64,000 nucleotides of DNA from Schaalia sp. Marseille-Q2122 (GCF_903645355.1 NZ_CAHJXR010000003.1:372001-436000); one strand, 5' to 3'. Counted from the first letter of the stretch, positions 31,684 to 40,859 are shown. Numbers and translations are program-made. The notes: generated from the sequence alone by a model not told the origin.

Positions 31684-33444
31684 TCAGGCCAAGGCCCGCT
31701 CAACGGCAAACCACTGGAAGCCCCTGGCAGGCAGTGCAATCTCCAGCGCGCCGTCCTCGCCGAGGCTACTCGACACCGCGCGGGCGCCTTCGCCAACAGA
31801 AAGGAGGGGGCGCACTGCGGACGCATCCCACTCACCCACACTCAGGCGGCCAGCGACGGCCTCGTCAGCAAGGTTCGCCACGCACACCAGCACCTCCCCA
31901 GCGGGCCTGCCAGCAGCAGCGTCAGCATCAGTGCCACTATCCTTCCCCCGGCGCAGGTAGGCCAGTATGCGCTCATCCCCAGCATCGATCAACTCAAAAT
32001 CGCCCGTACCGAGCACAGGATGCTGACGGCGCACAGCCAACATGCCACGCAGGGTGTGCAAGAAAGAGGCAGGATCAGCTAGGGCGTCGGCGACATTGCG
32101 CTGCGCATACCCCTCGGCCTCGATCAGCGGCAAGCTCAGGCGTGAAGCGTCGCTCACAGCAGAAAAACCCATATTCGCACTCGAATCCCACTGCATGGGG
32201 GTGCGCACAGCATCACGATCCGCCAGCCAGATATTCTCACCCATCAACACCTCATCGCCGTAGTACAGGCAAGGCGAGCCCGGCAAGGACAACAGCAGCG
32301 CGTGGGCGAGCTCAATCTCCGCCCGCGAATCCCCCAAGAGGGAGGCCAGGCGGCGGCGGATGCCGACATTGGCGCGCATACGAGGCTCAGGCGCATACCA
32401 GCCGTACATGAGGGCGCGCTCCTCGTCACTGACCATCTCCAACGTCAACTCATCGTGGTTGCGTAAGAAGGTGCCCCACTGGCCGTGGGCAGGAATCGAG
32501 GGCGTTTCAGCTAGGACCTGGCGGATGGAACGAGGCGATCCCTCCCGAAGTGACAGGTAGATGCGCGGCATGATGGGGAAGTGGAAGCACATGGTGCATT
32601 CGGGACGCTCCTCAGTGCCGAAGAACTCCACCACCTCCTCGGGCATCTGGTTGGCCTCAGCAATGGTGATGACACCGGGATACTCGGCGTCAAGGAGGGC
32701 GCGAATGCGGGCAATAATGTCATGGGTGCCCGGCAGGTTTTCACAATTCGTGCCCTCACGCTCAATGAGGTAGGGGATGGCGTCGAGGCGGAAACCGTCA
32801 ACTCCGCGTTCGGCCCAAAAACGAATGAGGTCAGCGACGGCTTCAAACACGGCTGGCTCGTCATAGTTGAGGTCAGGCTGGTGGGAGAAGAAACGATGCC
32901 AGTAGTACTGGCCGCGCACCTCGTCAAAGCTCCAGTTGGAATCCTCCGTGTCAACAAAGATGATGCGCGTCTGGTCGTAGCCCCTATCGTCATCGGCCCA
33001 CACGTAGAAGTTGCCGTAGGGCCCATCGGGGTCGGTACGGGAGGCCTGGAACCACGGGTGGGCGTCGGAGGTGTGGTTGAGCACCAGGTCAATGACCACG
33101 CGAATTCCGCGGGCGTGGGCTGCCTCAACGAGGGCGTCGAAGTCGTCCAGTGTGCCATAGCGCGGGTCAACCGCCGTGTAGTCGGCAATGTCGTAGCCGC
33201 CATCACGCAGGGGCGAGGGGTAGAAGGGTGGGATCCAGATGGCATCAACCCCGAGCCACGCCAGGTAGTCCAGGCGTGAGGACAGGCCCGGGAAGTCGCC
33301 AAAACCATCGCCATTGGAATCGGCGTAAGCACGCAGGAGGACCTCGTAAAACACCGCCGTGCGGAACCACTCCGTGTCAGGGGTGCAGCCGGTGCGTTCG
33401 CTGCTGTGCGCGGAGTAGGGGAGAGCAGGAATGCCGGGGATCAT
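31684..33444 (-). CDS. treS: Trehalose synthase / maltose alpha-D-glucosyltransferase (GH13)
   Basis: Interconverts trehalose and maltose; 586 aa. It begins TEWFRTAVFYEVLLRAYADSNGDGFGDFPGL. GH13 catalytic regions: VVIDLVLNHTSDAHPWF (region I), GFRLDAIPYLIEREG (Asp nucleophile), TIAEANQMPEEVVEFF (Glu acid/base) and FLRNHDELTLEM (region IV Asp). The C-terminal beta domain follows LVCVANLADEAV. Lies 16 bp downstream of the LacI gene on the same strand and upstream of mak: lacI-treS-mak looks like one transcription unit for trehalose/maltose to alpha-glucan metabolism. No maltokinase fusion, unlike some TreS proteins. Confidence 0.93.
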   Translation of the reverse strand: MIPGIPALPYSAHSSERTGCTPDTEWFRTAVFYEVLLRAYADSNGDGFGDFPGLSSRLDYLAWLGVDAIWIPPFYPSPLRDGGYDIADYTAVDPRYGTLDDFDALVEAAHARGIRVVIDLVLNHTSDAHPWFQASRTDPDGPYGNFYVWADDDRGYDQTRIIFVDTEDSNWSFDEVRGQYYWHRFFSHQPDLNYDEPAVFEAVADLIRFWAERGVDGFRLDAIPYLIEREGTNCENLPGTHDIIARIRALLDAEYPGVITIAEANQMPEEVVEFFGTEERPECTMCFHFPIMPRIYLSLREGSPRSIRQVLAETPSIPAHGQWGTFLRNHDELTLEMVSDEERALMYGWYAPEPRMRANVGIRRRLASLLGDSRAEIELAHALLLSLPGSPCLYYGDEVLMGENIWLADRDAVRTPMQWDSSANMGFSAVSDASRLSLPLIEAEGYAQRNVADALADPASFLHTLRGMLAVRRQHPVLGTGDFELIDAGDERILAYLRRGKDSGTDADAAAGRPAGEVLVCVANLADEAVAGRLSVGEWDASAVRPLLSVGEGARAVSSSLGEDGALEIALPARGFQWFAVERALA

Positions 33445-33460
33445 CGTCTGCCTTTCAGGC

Positions 33461-34489
33461 TTAGGCCGTTGCGCGGCGGATGAGGGTGACGGGGAGGGTC
33501 AGGGAGGGAACGACAGTATCGGGGGACTCGAAGCGAGAAACGAGGGAACGTACCGCCCACTCACCGGTGGCACGTAGGGGCTGATGGACGGTGGTCAGGC
33601 CAATTAATTCAGCGAAGGGAGCGTCATCGAAGCCAATAATGGCCAGCTCATCAGGGACGCGAATACCGAGGTTGGTGGCGGCGGTCAGGCAGGTGGTGGC
33701 AATACGGTCGGTAGCGGCAAAGATCCCATCGAAACTACCCGCAGACAGGAAGGCTTCAATGTCGGCCAGAGCCTCCGAGACTTCCTTTCCCACAATCAGG
33801 ATGTGGTCGTCGGGCAGCTCCACTCCGTTTATCCGGAGGGCTTTAGTGAAACCGCGTTCACGTTTAAGGGAGGCGGAATCAAAGTCGGGGCGAGACTGCG
33901 CCATACCGATGTAAGCAAGTCTCTCGCGCTCATTTTCAGCCAAATGGCGGCCGGCAATCACGCCACCGATCTCATCATCAATGGTGAGCGAGGGGAATCC
34001 CTCGTGGGTGGTGTCGACGAGGACGGTGGGCAGGTGGGCAAGGAGTGCTTGGGCGACGTGGTCAGAAAACTCGATCCCCATAATGATGAGCCCATCGACC
34101 GTGTCCAGGGCGGGCAGAGTCTCTAAAACGGAGGAGGACTCCTCATTGGAAATTGCGTCAAAGACAGTGACATCAATGCCTTTGGCAGTGCACTCGCGCA
34201 AGATGCCGTTAAGGCGCTCCGAGAAGGACTGGTGAGTGGAAAAAGGAGCAATGACGCCGATAGAGCGTAGGGCTTTGGTGGCGCGTCGGGATGCATCAGA
34301 ACGAGGTCGGAAGCCCGTGGCTTGGATGGCTTCAAGGACGCGGCGGCGGGTGGCCTCGGCAACGCGATGAGGGGTGTTGAGAGTCTTGGAGACGGTGGAA
34401 ATGGAGACCCCTGCTTTGTCGGCGACATCGTAGATCGTGGGACGCGCGCCGTTGCCTGTGGAGCCTCTGCTGAGGGAACTTTTACTCAC
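33461..34489 (-). CDS. LacI-family transcriptional regulator
   Basis: 342 aa. The N-terminal HTH RPTIYDVADKAGVSISTVSKTLNTPHRVAEATRRRVLEAI is followed by a periplasmic-binding-protein-like effector domain (SIGVIAPFSTHQSFSERL onward, FDGIFAATDRIATTCL, IIGFDDAPFAELIGLTTVHQPL). By position it should control treS-mak and the divergent sugar ABC genes. GTG 34489 follows GGAGG. A palindrome GGAAAGTGCTTTCC in the divergent gap is the probable operator. Confidence 0.9.
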   Translation of the reverse strand: MSKSSLSRGSTGNGARPTIYDVADKAGVSISTVSKTLNTPHRVAEATRRRVLEAIQATGFRPRSDASRRATKALRSIGVIAPFSTHQSFSERLNGILRECTAKGIDVTVFDAISNEESSSVLETLPALDTVDGLIIMGIEFSDHVAQALLAHLPTVLVDTTHEGFPSLTIDDEIGGVIAGRHLAENERERLAYIGMAQSRPDFDSASLKRERGFTKALRINGVELPDDHILIVGKEVSEALADIEAFLSAGSFDGIFAATDRIATTCLTAATNLGIRVPDELAIIGFDDAPFAELIGLTTVHQPLRATGEWAVRSLVSRFESPDTVVPSLTLPVTLIRRATA

Positions 34490-34553
34490 GGAACCTCCAT
34501 TGGTGATGGCGACGCGTCATTACGTCGGCGGCTTGTGGCTCCAGCCTACCGAT

Positions 34554-34567
34554 GGAAAGTGCTTTCC
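34554..34567. promoter_or_regulatory. Probable LacI-family operator
   Basis: GGAAAG-TG-CTTTCC, six-base arms, in the divergent gap between the regulator and the sugar-binding protein gene. A related half-site (TAGCGCTTTC) follows near 34636. Confidence 0.6.
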
Positions 34568-34688
34568 GAAAGTAGTTACCGAATTGTTTCTGGCTATCGG
34601 TTGAGATAACAGGAAAAGAGGGCAAGAATCTAAATTAGCGCTTTCTGCGATGCACTTTCATTCGACTTCAAGGACGAAGGGAATCGAA

Positions 34689-36061
34689 ATGAACAAGTCC
34701 ACCCACATCCTCCCGGCTACAGCCCTCGCCCTCATCCTCACCCTCACCGCCTGCGCACCAGCCACCACCGAAAACGCTGAAGCCGCAGAATCCGTCCAAT
34801 CCACCATTAAAGAAAGCCCCTTCTACCAGCCCGCCTACGACAAAGCCGCAGCCATCGCAGAAGGAAAAACCTCTCCGGACAACTCACGATCCTGGGATCC
34901 CTCGGCGGTGAAGAACTCGACCGCTACAAGAGCCTCTACCAGCCATTCGTCGACGCGACCGGCATTGAAATCGCCTTCGAATCCACCCGCGACATGAACT
35001 CCGTCCTCCAAACCCGCGTCGACGGCAACAACCCACCCGACATCGTCACCTCAGCCCAAGTTGGCCAACTCACCGAACTCGTCGCCAACGGTGACGTCCT
35101 CCCCCTCACCGACCTCGTCAGCGCAGAAGCGCTCACCCACTACCCCGACTCCGTCCTCGACATTGTCAAAAAAGACTCCACGCCCTACGCGCTCATGCAC
35201 GCCTCAGTGCTCAAGGGCCTCGTCTACTACAACCCCTCTCACTACGACGGCCCCACCGACCCTAAAACCTGGGCAGAACTGACCGCCTGGACCACCGCCA
35301 CAGCCAAAGAAGGCCACACCCCCTGGTGCATCGCCCTCGAATCAGGCTCAGCATCAGGCTGGCCCGCCACCGGCTGGATCGAAGAACTCTTCCTCACCAG
35401 CGCAGGCGCAGACGCCTACGACAAATGGACCCGCGATGAAATCTCCTGGACCTCCCAGGAAATGAAAACCGCGTGGGAAACCTTCGGAGCTGTCGCCGCC
35501 AACGAAGACATGGTCAACGGCGGACCCGTTGCCGCCATCTCCACCAACTTCATCAAGGGCCTGCTCCCCATGTGGTCAGACCCGCCCCGCTGCTCCCTCG
35601 CCATGCAAGCAGACTGGCTGCCCGCCACCGTCTCCACCCGCGTGGAAGGCATCGAAGTAGGAAAAACCATTGACTTCTTCATCGCCCCACCCGTCAAGCC
35701 AGAAAACGAAGGCCTCATCGAAATCTCCGGCAATATCCTCGCCGCCTTCAAAGACAGCCCCGAAGTGCGCGCCTTCATGGAATACATGGCCTCCCCCGAA
35801 GCGCAAAACCTCGTCGCCCAAACCGGCCTCTGGCTCCCCACCAACAGCGCCGTAGCCGACGATGCCTTCCCCAGCCCCGACCGCCTCGCCCAAGCCCAGA
35901 TCATCAAGGAATCCACAGGTGTCTTCTTCGACGCCTCTGACACCATGCCCTCGGCAGAAAACGAAGCATTCTGGGCCGCCACACTCGAATACGTCGACGA
36001 CCCCACCCAACTCGACACCATCCTTGCCGACCTCGAAAAGATTCGCCTCACGAATCGCTGA
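34689..36061 (+). CDS. Carbohydrate ABC transporter substrate-binding lipoprotein (apparent -1 frameshift near 34865)
   Basis: Extracytoplasmic sugar-binding protein, probably alpha-glucoside/maltose type judging by its neighbours. The lipoprotein signal is MNKSTHILPATALALILTL followed by TAC (lipobox Cys about residue 22). The literal frame ends at 34997; the rest of the protein, from LTILGSLGGEELDRYKSLYQPF through PENEGLIEISGNILAAF to the C-terminus at 36061, is in another frame. One extra A in the A5 run 34865-34869 restores a single 457-aa protein (GKNLSGQLTILGS). Start ATG 34689 with GAAGGG upstream. First gene of the operon divergent from lacI. Confidence 0.83.
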
Positions 36062-36096
36062 TTGACCCGCCCCGCACTGAAGAAAGGTCTTGACGG

Positions 36097-37070
36097 ATGT
36101 CGCCACTGCTCACCGCCCTCATCGCCGGCGTGTCAATCCCTATCGGGATCCTCCTCTACCTCCTCGCCGGTGAAGCCCTCCTCAAAAAGCAGGCACCAGC
36201 GGCGGACGCACCATCCGCGTCGCCCTCTGGCTCGCCCCCGCCCTCGTCCTGCTCACCCTCACCCTCGTCTACCCCCTCGTCTCCACCATCATCCTCTCCT
36301 TCAAAGACGCCAGGGGAGAAGCCTTCGTCGCCCTCGCCAACTACGTGGACATCTTCACCCGCTCCGAAACCCTCATCGCGGTACGCAACAACCTCCTGTG
36401 GATCTTCGTCTACACCGTATTCGTCACCGCCATCGGCCTCGTCGTCGCCACACTCTCAGACCGCGTCGGCTACGAAAAACTCGTCCGCACCATCGTCGTC
36501 CTCCCCACCGCGATCTCCTTCGTCGGCGCAGGCGTCATCTGGAGCTTCATGTACGCCTACGAGCCGCCCGGCCTGCCCCAAACAGGAACGGTCAACGCGC
36601 TACTCACCGGCCTGCTCCCCTCGGTTGACCCCATCGCCTGGCTAGCCGACAAAACCACCGTCAACGGCGCACTCATCTTCATCGGCCTGTGGATGAGCGT
36701 CGGCCTGGCCTCCGTCATCCTCTCCGCCGCCGTCAAATCCGTCCCCTGGGCCTCCATCGACGGCGCCACCGACCTGCAATCCTTCTGGAAGATCGGCATC
36801 CCCCTAGCCGCTCCGGCGCTCGCAGCCGTCGGCGTCTTCCAATTCATGTGGGTGTGGAATGACCTGCTCGTCTCATTGATCTTCCTTGGCGGAGCCCCCG
36901 ACGTTGCGCCCCTGACCGTGGCCGTGTCCTCCCTGCTGAACTCGCGCGGCGAAGGCTGGGAAGTGCTCACGGCAGCGGCCTTCATCCTCATGATCGTGCC
37001 GATCATCGTCTTCTTCGCCCTGCAACGCTACTTCGTACGCGGCCTGACCGCAGGAGCCGTGAAATCGTGA
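36097..37070 (+). CDS. Sugar ABC permease, apparent MalF/MalG-type chimera (also -1 frameshift near 36184)
   Basis: Binding-protein-dependent sugar permease. The N-terminal part (MSPLLTALIAGVSIPIGILLY, then VALWLAPALVLLTLTLVYPLVS and YEKLVRTIVVLPTAISFVGAGVIW) looks like the first permease of AglF/MalF type up to SAAVKSVP just before the EAA loop. From ASIDGATDLQSFWKIGIPLAAPALA through FMWVWNDLLVSLIFLGG and ALQRYFVRGLTAGAVKS it matches the C-terminal part of the second, AglG/MalG-type permease. An internal deletion joining two homologous genes at the EAA loop explains this; a separate second permease is absent. In addition, one extra A in the A5 run 36184-36188 is needed to join residues 1-30 to the rest (324 aa). 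No ATPase gene is nearby. Confidence 0.75.
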
Positions 37071-38407
37071 GCGGAGAAGGTATCGGTGGTACGGGAGGTG
37101 CCGGCTCGGGACCTGCTGGAGGTGCTGGCTCGGGACCTGCTGGAGGTGCTGGCTCGGGACCTGCTGGAGCTGCTGGTAGTGGCCACGTAGAAACCGGCCA
37201 CGTAGGCGTCGCCTCCGACACCACCCCGCTGACCAGCCCACACTCCGCGAGTGGTCACAATGTGCCGAGGGAAGGGGAAAAGGACCTTCCTGCTCACCAG
37301 GGCCGTGATGCCCAGAGCGCCCAATCAACCACACACCTGCCGCTGACCAGTCCATACTCCGCGAGTGGTCACAATGTGCTGGGGGAAGAAGGTGGGGAAG
37401 TTCTGCGGGCCAGCCCGGATGAGCCGGAGCTCAGCACCCAACTCAACGAGGCCACCCGCGCGTGGATCCTCGCCTGCAGAGAAGAAAGCACGCCCCTCGA
37501 CCCCGCCGCGCCCATCCCCCTCCAACGCGCACACCAGCACGCCATCAGCGAACGAATCTTTGCCCGCATCAACCCAGGCATGCCCGACGGCCTCGACTGG
37601 GAGGAACACACCACCACCAGCGGAGTACCCCTCCTGCTGTGCCAACCACGGCGGAAACCTCGCCAAACTGAAGAATCTGCAGACGAGAACCCGAACCTGC
37701 GGCCAGTCCTGCTCTACAACCACGGCGGTGGATTCTGGCAGGGAAGCGCGGGGGCAACCCTCGACCGCGTCCTCGTTGCGCGGCGGGCCCTCGACCTGGG
37801 GGCGCTTGTCGTCAGCGTCGACTACCGCCTGTCGCCCGAGGCCACCTTCCCCGCCGCCCTCGACGATATTGACGAGGCCGTCGCGTGGATCCACGTTCAC
37901 GCCCAGGAACTGAGGGTGGATGCGTCAACGCTCGTCATTGATGGGATATCCGCGGGAGCCTCCATCGCGATGGCGACCTGCCTGCGCGCTGCGGGGCAGG
38001 GGAGGAAGAACGCGGCCGGCCTCGTCCTTGAGGTGCCGATTGGAGACATGCGGAACGAGGCACTGTGGGTTGGCAAGCACGCCGCGCTGAACGGCTTGGA
38101 GGAGCTTCCAGCGATGTACCGCATGTATGCGGGGGCTGAACCTTTGGACAACCCACTGCTCTCCCCCGTGCTGGCCACGTCTTTTGCTGGGATGCCGCCC
38201 ACTCACGTCATGACCGCCGAGTACGATCCGCTGCGCGATGCAGGGGAGGAGTTGGCGCGCCTCATGCGAGTGGCGGGAGTGAGCGTCACTGGCACCCGTC
38301 ACTTGGGAGCCTTGCACGGCTCATCAGGGCTGGCAGGTATCGAGCCGGTTTCCCAAGCTTGGCATGATGATGTCTGCGCGGCGGTGCGTAGGATGCAAAC
38401 ACGCTAG
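37067..38407 (+). CDS. Alpha/beta-hydrolase esterase, hormone-sensitive-lipase family
   Basis: HSL-type carboxylesterase. Oxyanion motif YNHGGGFWQG, nucleophile in IDGISAGASIAMA (GxSxG), acid Asp in MTAEYDPLRDAGEEL, catalytic His in LGALHGSSG. Domain residues about 130-440. GTG 37067 overlaps the permease stop, which would couple them, but the first about 120 residues are low complexity: three tandem 24-bp repeats (GGAGSGPA) and two copies of a palindrome half-site. A later start such as GTG 37375 is possible. A role in deacylating imported sugars is only inference from position. Confidence 0.82.
   Translation: MSGEGIGGTGGAGSGPAGGAGSGPAGGAGSGPAGAAGSGHVETGHVGVASDTTPLTSPHSASGHNVPREGEKDLPAHQGRDAQSAQSTTHLPLTSPYSASGHNVLGEEGGEVLRASPDEPELSTQLNEATRAWILACREESTPLDPAAPIPLQRAHQHAISERIFARINPGMPDGLDWEEHTTTSGVPLLLCQPRRKPRQTEESADENPNLRPVLLYNHGGGFWQGSAGATLDRVLVARRALDLGALVVSVDYRLSPEATFPAALDDIDEAVAWIHVHAQELRVDASTLVIDGISAGASIAMATCLRAAGQGRKNAAGLVLEVPIGDMRNEALWVGKHAALNGLEELPAMYRMYAGAEPLDNPLLSPVLATSFAGMPPTHVMTAEYDPLRDAGEELARLMRVAGVSVTGTRHLGALHGSSGLAGIEPVSQAWHDDVCAAVRRMQTR
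37094..37165. repeat. Three 24-bp tandem repeats encoding GGAGSGPA
   Basis: Units 37094-37117, 37118-37141 and 37142-37165 differ at one position, and a degenerate fourth follows. At the extreme 5' end of the esterase open frame. Confidence 0.9.
37245..37264. repeat. Solo half-site of the palindrome (first of two)
   Basis: CCGCGAGTGGTCACAATGTG, a left arm plus ACA-type core with no right arm. The surrounding 35 bp, beginning CTGACCAG, recur 114 bp downstream. Confidence 0.75.
37359..37378. repeat. Solo half-site of the palindrome (second of two)
   Basis: The same CCGCGAGTGGTCACAATGTG, within a near-copy of the block at about 37230-37265. Confidence 0.75.
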
Positions 38408-38428
38408 CCCCGCCCGCCCCCATTTTTC

Positions 38429-38460
38429 CGCGAGTGGTCGCATAGAACCGACCACTCGCG
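38429..38460. repeat. Interspersed palindrome, copy 16 (first after the gap)
   Basis: Core GCAT-AG-AACC, with TTTTCC/GGAAAA extension. Between the esterase and cdd genes. Confidence 0.95.
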
Positions 38461-38651
38461 GAAAACGCTGGCCACGGGCATACGGGGTAGGGACAGCCAA
38501 CTGTCTTTCACTCCACCACCGGACCTGCCGGGTAGACTCAACCCCTGAACGTGCTCAAGAACCTGATCCAGAGCCTGGCACCGATCCCCAATCTGGCCAC
38601 CAAACTGGCCGCTGCTCGGACCACTTGACGTATAAGAAGGAGGGCCACTCC

Positions 38652-39104
38652 ATGGCCGAAACCCCCTACCCAACAGCACGCCCCGTCAATGAGGAAGAAG
38701 AAGCCCTCATTGAAAGCGCGCAGCAGATGATCGACGCAGCCACAGACACCACCCAGCTTGACGAGGACGGCATTCACACGATGGGTGCGGCTGTTCGCAG
38801 CGCAGACGGGCGCATCTTCACCGGTGTCAACCTCTACCATTTCACCGGCGGCCCATGCGCAGAACTCGTCGCACTAGGCGCTGCCCGTGCTGCCTGTGCC
38901 TTCGAAGTCACTCACATTGTGGCCGTTGGCAACCACGGACGAGGAGTATGCGCTCCCTGTGGCAAGGATCGGCAAGTCTTCATCGACTACTACCCACACC
39001 TGCGCGTGATCCTGCCCGGCCCGGACGGGCCAGTGAGCGTCCTCGCTACAGATCTACTCCCAGGCGCCTACCGTGTGAGTACTGCAGTCACCACCGAGAG
39101 CTGA
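38652..39104 (+). CDS. Cytidine deaminase-like zinc enzyme
   Basis: 150 aa. The zinc/catalytic motifs are FTGGPCAELVALGAARA (the Cys-Ala-Glu form of the (C/H)AE motif) and GRGVCAPCGKDRQVFID (PCxxC). It belongs to the cytidine/blasticidin-S deaminase group; the substrate may be cytidine or a related aminopyrimidine. ATG 38652 has GGAGG eight bases upstream; the long frame upstream of it runs through a repeat copy. A single-gene unit, flanked by palindrome copies on both sides. Confidence 0.88.
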   Translation: MAETPYPTARPVNEEEEALIESAQQMIDAATDTTQLDEDGIHTMGAAVRSADGRIFTGVNLYHFTGGPCAELVALGAARAACAFEVTHIVAVGNHGRGVCAPCGKDRQVFIDYYPHLRVILPGPDGPVSVLATDLLPGAYRVSTAVTTES

Positions 39105-39122
39105 ACTCCTCCTCACTAATAC

Positions 39123-39154
39123 CGCGAGTGGTCGCATAGAACCGACCACTCGCG
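39123..39154. repeat. Interspersed palindrome, copy 17
   Basis: Core GCAT-AG-AACC, with an extra C/G pair. Between convergent cdd and the surface nuclease gene, directly before a long terminator hairpin. Confidence 0.95.
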
Positions 39155-39163
39155 GAAAAAATA

Positions 39164-39197
39164 TGTGGTGGAGCCGGAAAATTCCGGCTCCACCACA
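39164..39197. terminator. Bidirectional terminator between cdd and the surface nuclease gene
   Basis: Perfect 16-bp stem, TGTGGTGGAGCCGGAA with its complement around an AA centre. Confidence 0.85.
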
Positions 39198-39272
39198 CTG
39201 CTTCAACGCGCCTCACGATCCATCACCGCCGAACTATCCAGCGGCAACGGCCTCGTCAAACGCGAAACGCCA

Positions 39273-40859
39273 CTACTGGCCGCGACGCTTCAGGAACACC
39301 AACAGCACGCCCACCAGCACAAGCACGCCACCGCCCAGAAGCACCCAGGTCAGGCCAGAAGCGCCAGTGGCAGCCAACTTCTCCGAAGTCTTCTTCGACG
39401 GAGCGTCAGCAGTCTTCCCCTGAGGAGCAGAAGGAGTCTTTGTCTTTGAGGAGGCAGCATCATCCGCCTTCGGAGGAACAACCGTTGCTGGAGGCGTCGG
39501 CTGCACGGGAGGCGTCGGCTGGCCCGGCGCCACCGGAGGAGCCGGGGGAGTAGTGGGAGCCGGAGGAGTAGGGGGCGTCGGCGACGTGGTTGGAGGCACC
39601 GTCTGATCCGCGCTCGCGGGGAACCTCATCCGCACCCACACCGCGCGGTGGTCCGAGGTTGGGAAGGGCTGACGCTCACCCGTCTGAGGATTCTTATCCA
39701 GGCCGGTCAGACGGAAGAGCTCATCCTCACGAGTCGGCCAGAACACGCGGGCCTCCTCCACGAAGACACCGCGGTTGGGAAGCACGTAGTCCACGCGCAG
39801 ATTGCCGGTGCGGCCATCACTGAAATCAGCGGTGTCATACTTCGGGTCACCCTTGTGGGTGGCGTTGGCCTCGCCCTGCAGAGCCTGCTCTTGCGGGCCG
39901 CCCTCAGAAGTGGGCAAAGTGTCGAGCACACGCGGGTTGCCCAGCAGCTGCATAATGGCGTGCTGATAAGAGTTACCATCAGAAGGATCAGCGTTGTAAT
40001 CACCCAGGATCACAAAATTCGCATCCTGCGCCAGCGTGCCAGTCCCGCCCTTATCGTCATAGAGATAGGTGCCAGCCCCTGAAATGTAGTCCGCCCACAT
40101 ACGGATCTCATCATGATTGCGTTTCTGATTGCGCATCTCGGGCCCGTCAAAGGCAGGGGGAGTGGGGTGCGCAGCCAAAACGTGCACGATCGTTCCATTG
40201 ACATCCACCGGGATGTCGGCGTGAGTCTTGGACGAGAGCGGGAACTTGGCCAGCTCCTCTACCGAATACCAGGAGGAGCCATCCGCGTTCACCGGCAGCG
40301 CCGCGCCGGGCATATCCTTCCACAAGAAATTCTGGAAGGTCCGCACCTGCTCAGCCTTGATCGGGTACTTCGAATACACGACGAACCCGTACTGGCCGGG
40401 GAACATGCCAAAGCCCCACGCGTCGTTCCCCGGCTTAATCTGCCCGTCATTATCCAGGTCAAAGCCTGAAGGGACGCCCGTGTTCACCGGGCCGGTCCAC
40501 ATGTAGGGGTAGGTGATGGGCTGAGCGCCGTTATGGCCGACCTCAAGGTAGTTTTTCCGGAAGAGGTCAGCGGCCTTGTGCTCAGTGTCGTAGTCGAACT
40601 CGTTAATGAGGATGATGTCGGCGTTGATGCGTTGGATGGTTTCCGCTGCGTTTTGCGCCTGGACATTGTCCCCGTTGGCGAGGTGCTCAAGGAGCTCTCC
40701 TTCGCGGGAGCGGTTGAGGCTCGCGTTGAAGGTGGCGACAGTGATTGGGGCCGTCATGGGAGCCGACGAGGAATCCGACGCGAGGGCCGGCGCGCCGGTC
40801 AGCAGGCTCAGGCAGAGCGCTGCCACGCCGCCGCCTGCCGCGACAGTACGAAACGTCAT
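39273..40859 (-). CDS. Cell-wall-anchored endonuclease/exonuclease/phosphatase-family protein
   Basis: Secreted, sortase-anchored metal-dependent phosphodiesterase/nuclease, 528 aa. Signal peptide residues 1-27 (ALCLSLLTGAPALASD). The EEP domain runs about residues 38-410: ITVATFNASLNRSREGELL, INADIILINEFD (metal Glu), HVLAAHPTPP, NFVILGDYNADPSDGNS, LRVDYVLPN and the final TSDHRAVWVRM (catalytic Asp-His). Then a Pro/Thr-rich wall-spanning region and a sorting signal LAATG, hydrophobic helix and RRGQ. LAxTG is typical of sortase E substrates in actinobacteria. It may act on extracellular DNA or phosphate esters to gain phosphate. Confidence 0.9.
   Translation of the reverse strand: MTFRTVAAGGGVAALCLSLLTGAPALASDSSSAPMTAPITVATFNASLNRSREGELLEHLANGDNVQAQNAAETIQRINADIILINEFDYDTEHKAADLFRKNYLEVGHNGAQPITYPYMWTGPVNTGVPSGFDLDNDGQIKPGNDAWGFGMFPGQYGFVVYSKYPIKAEQVRTFQNFLWKDMPGAALPVNADGSSWYSVEELAKFPLSSKTHADIPVDVNGTIVHVLAAHPTPPAFDGPEMRNQKRNHDEIRMWADYISGAGTYLYDDKGGTGTLAQDANFVILGDYNADPSDGNSYQHAIMQLLGNPRVLDTLPTSEGGPQEQALQGEANATHKGDPKYDTADFSDGRTGNLRVDYVLPNRGVFVEEARVFWPTREDELFRLTGLDKNPQTGERQPFPTSDHRAVWVRMRFPASADQTVPPTTSPTPPTPPAPTTPPAPPVAPGQPTPPVQPTPPATVVPPKADDAASSKTKTPSAPQGKTADAPSKKTSEKLAATGASGLTWVLLGGGVLVLVGVLLVFLKRRGQ

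Noticed and set aside
2085-36188. Programmed frameshifting or contingency loci
   Set aside because: Sites are heterogeneous (GG to A5), lack slippery heptamers and stimulatory structures, and all miss one base; sequencing loss is simpler.
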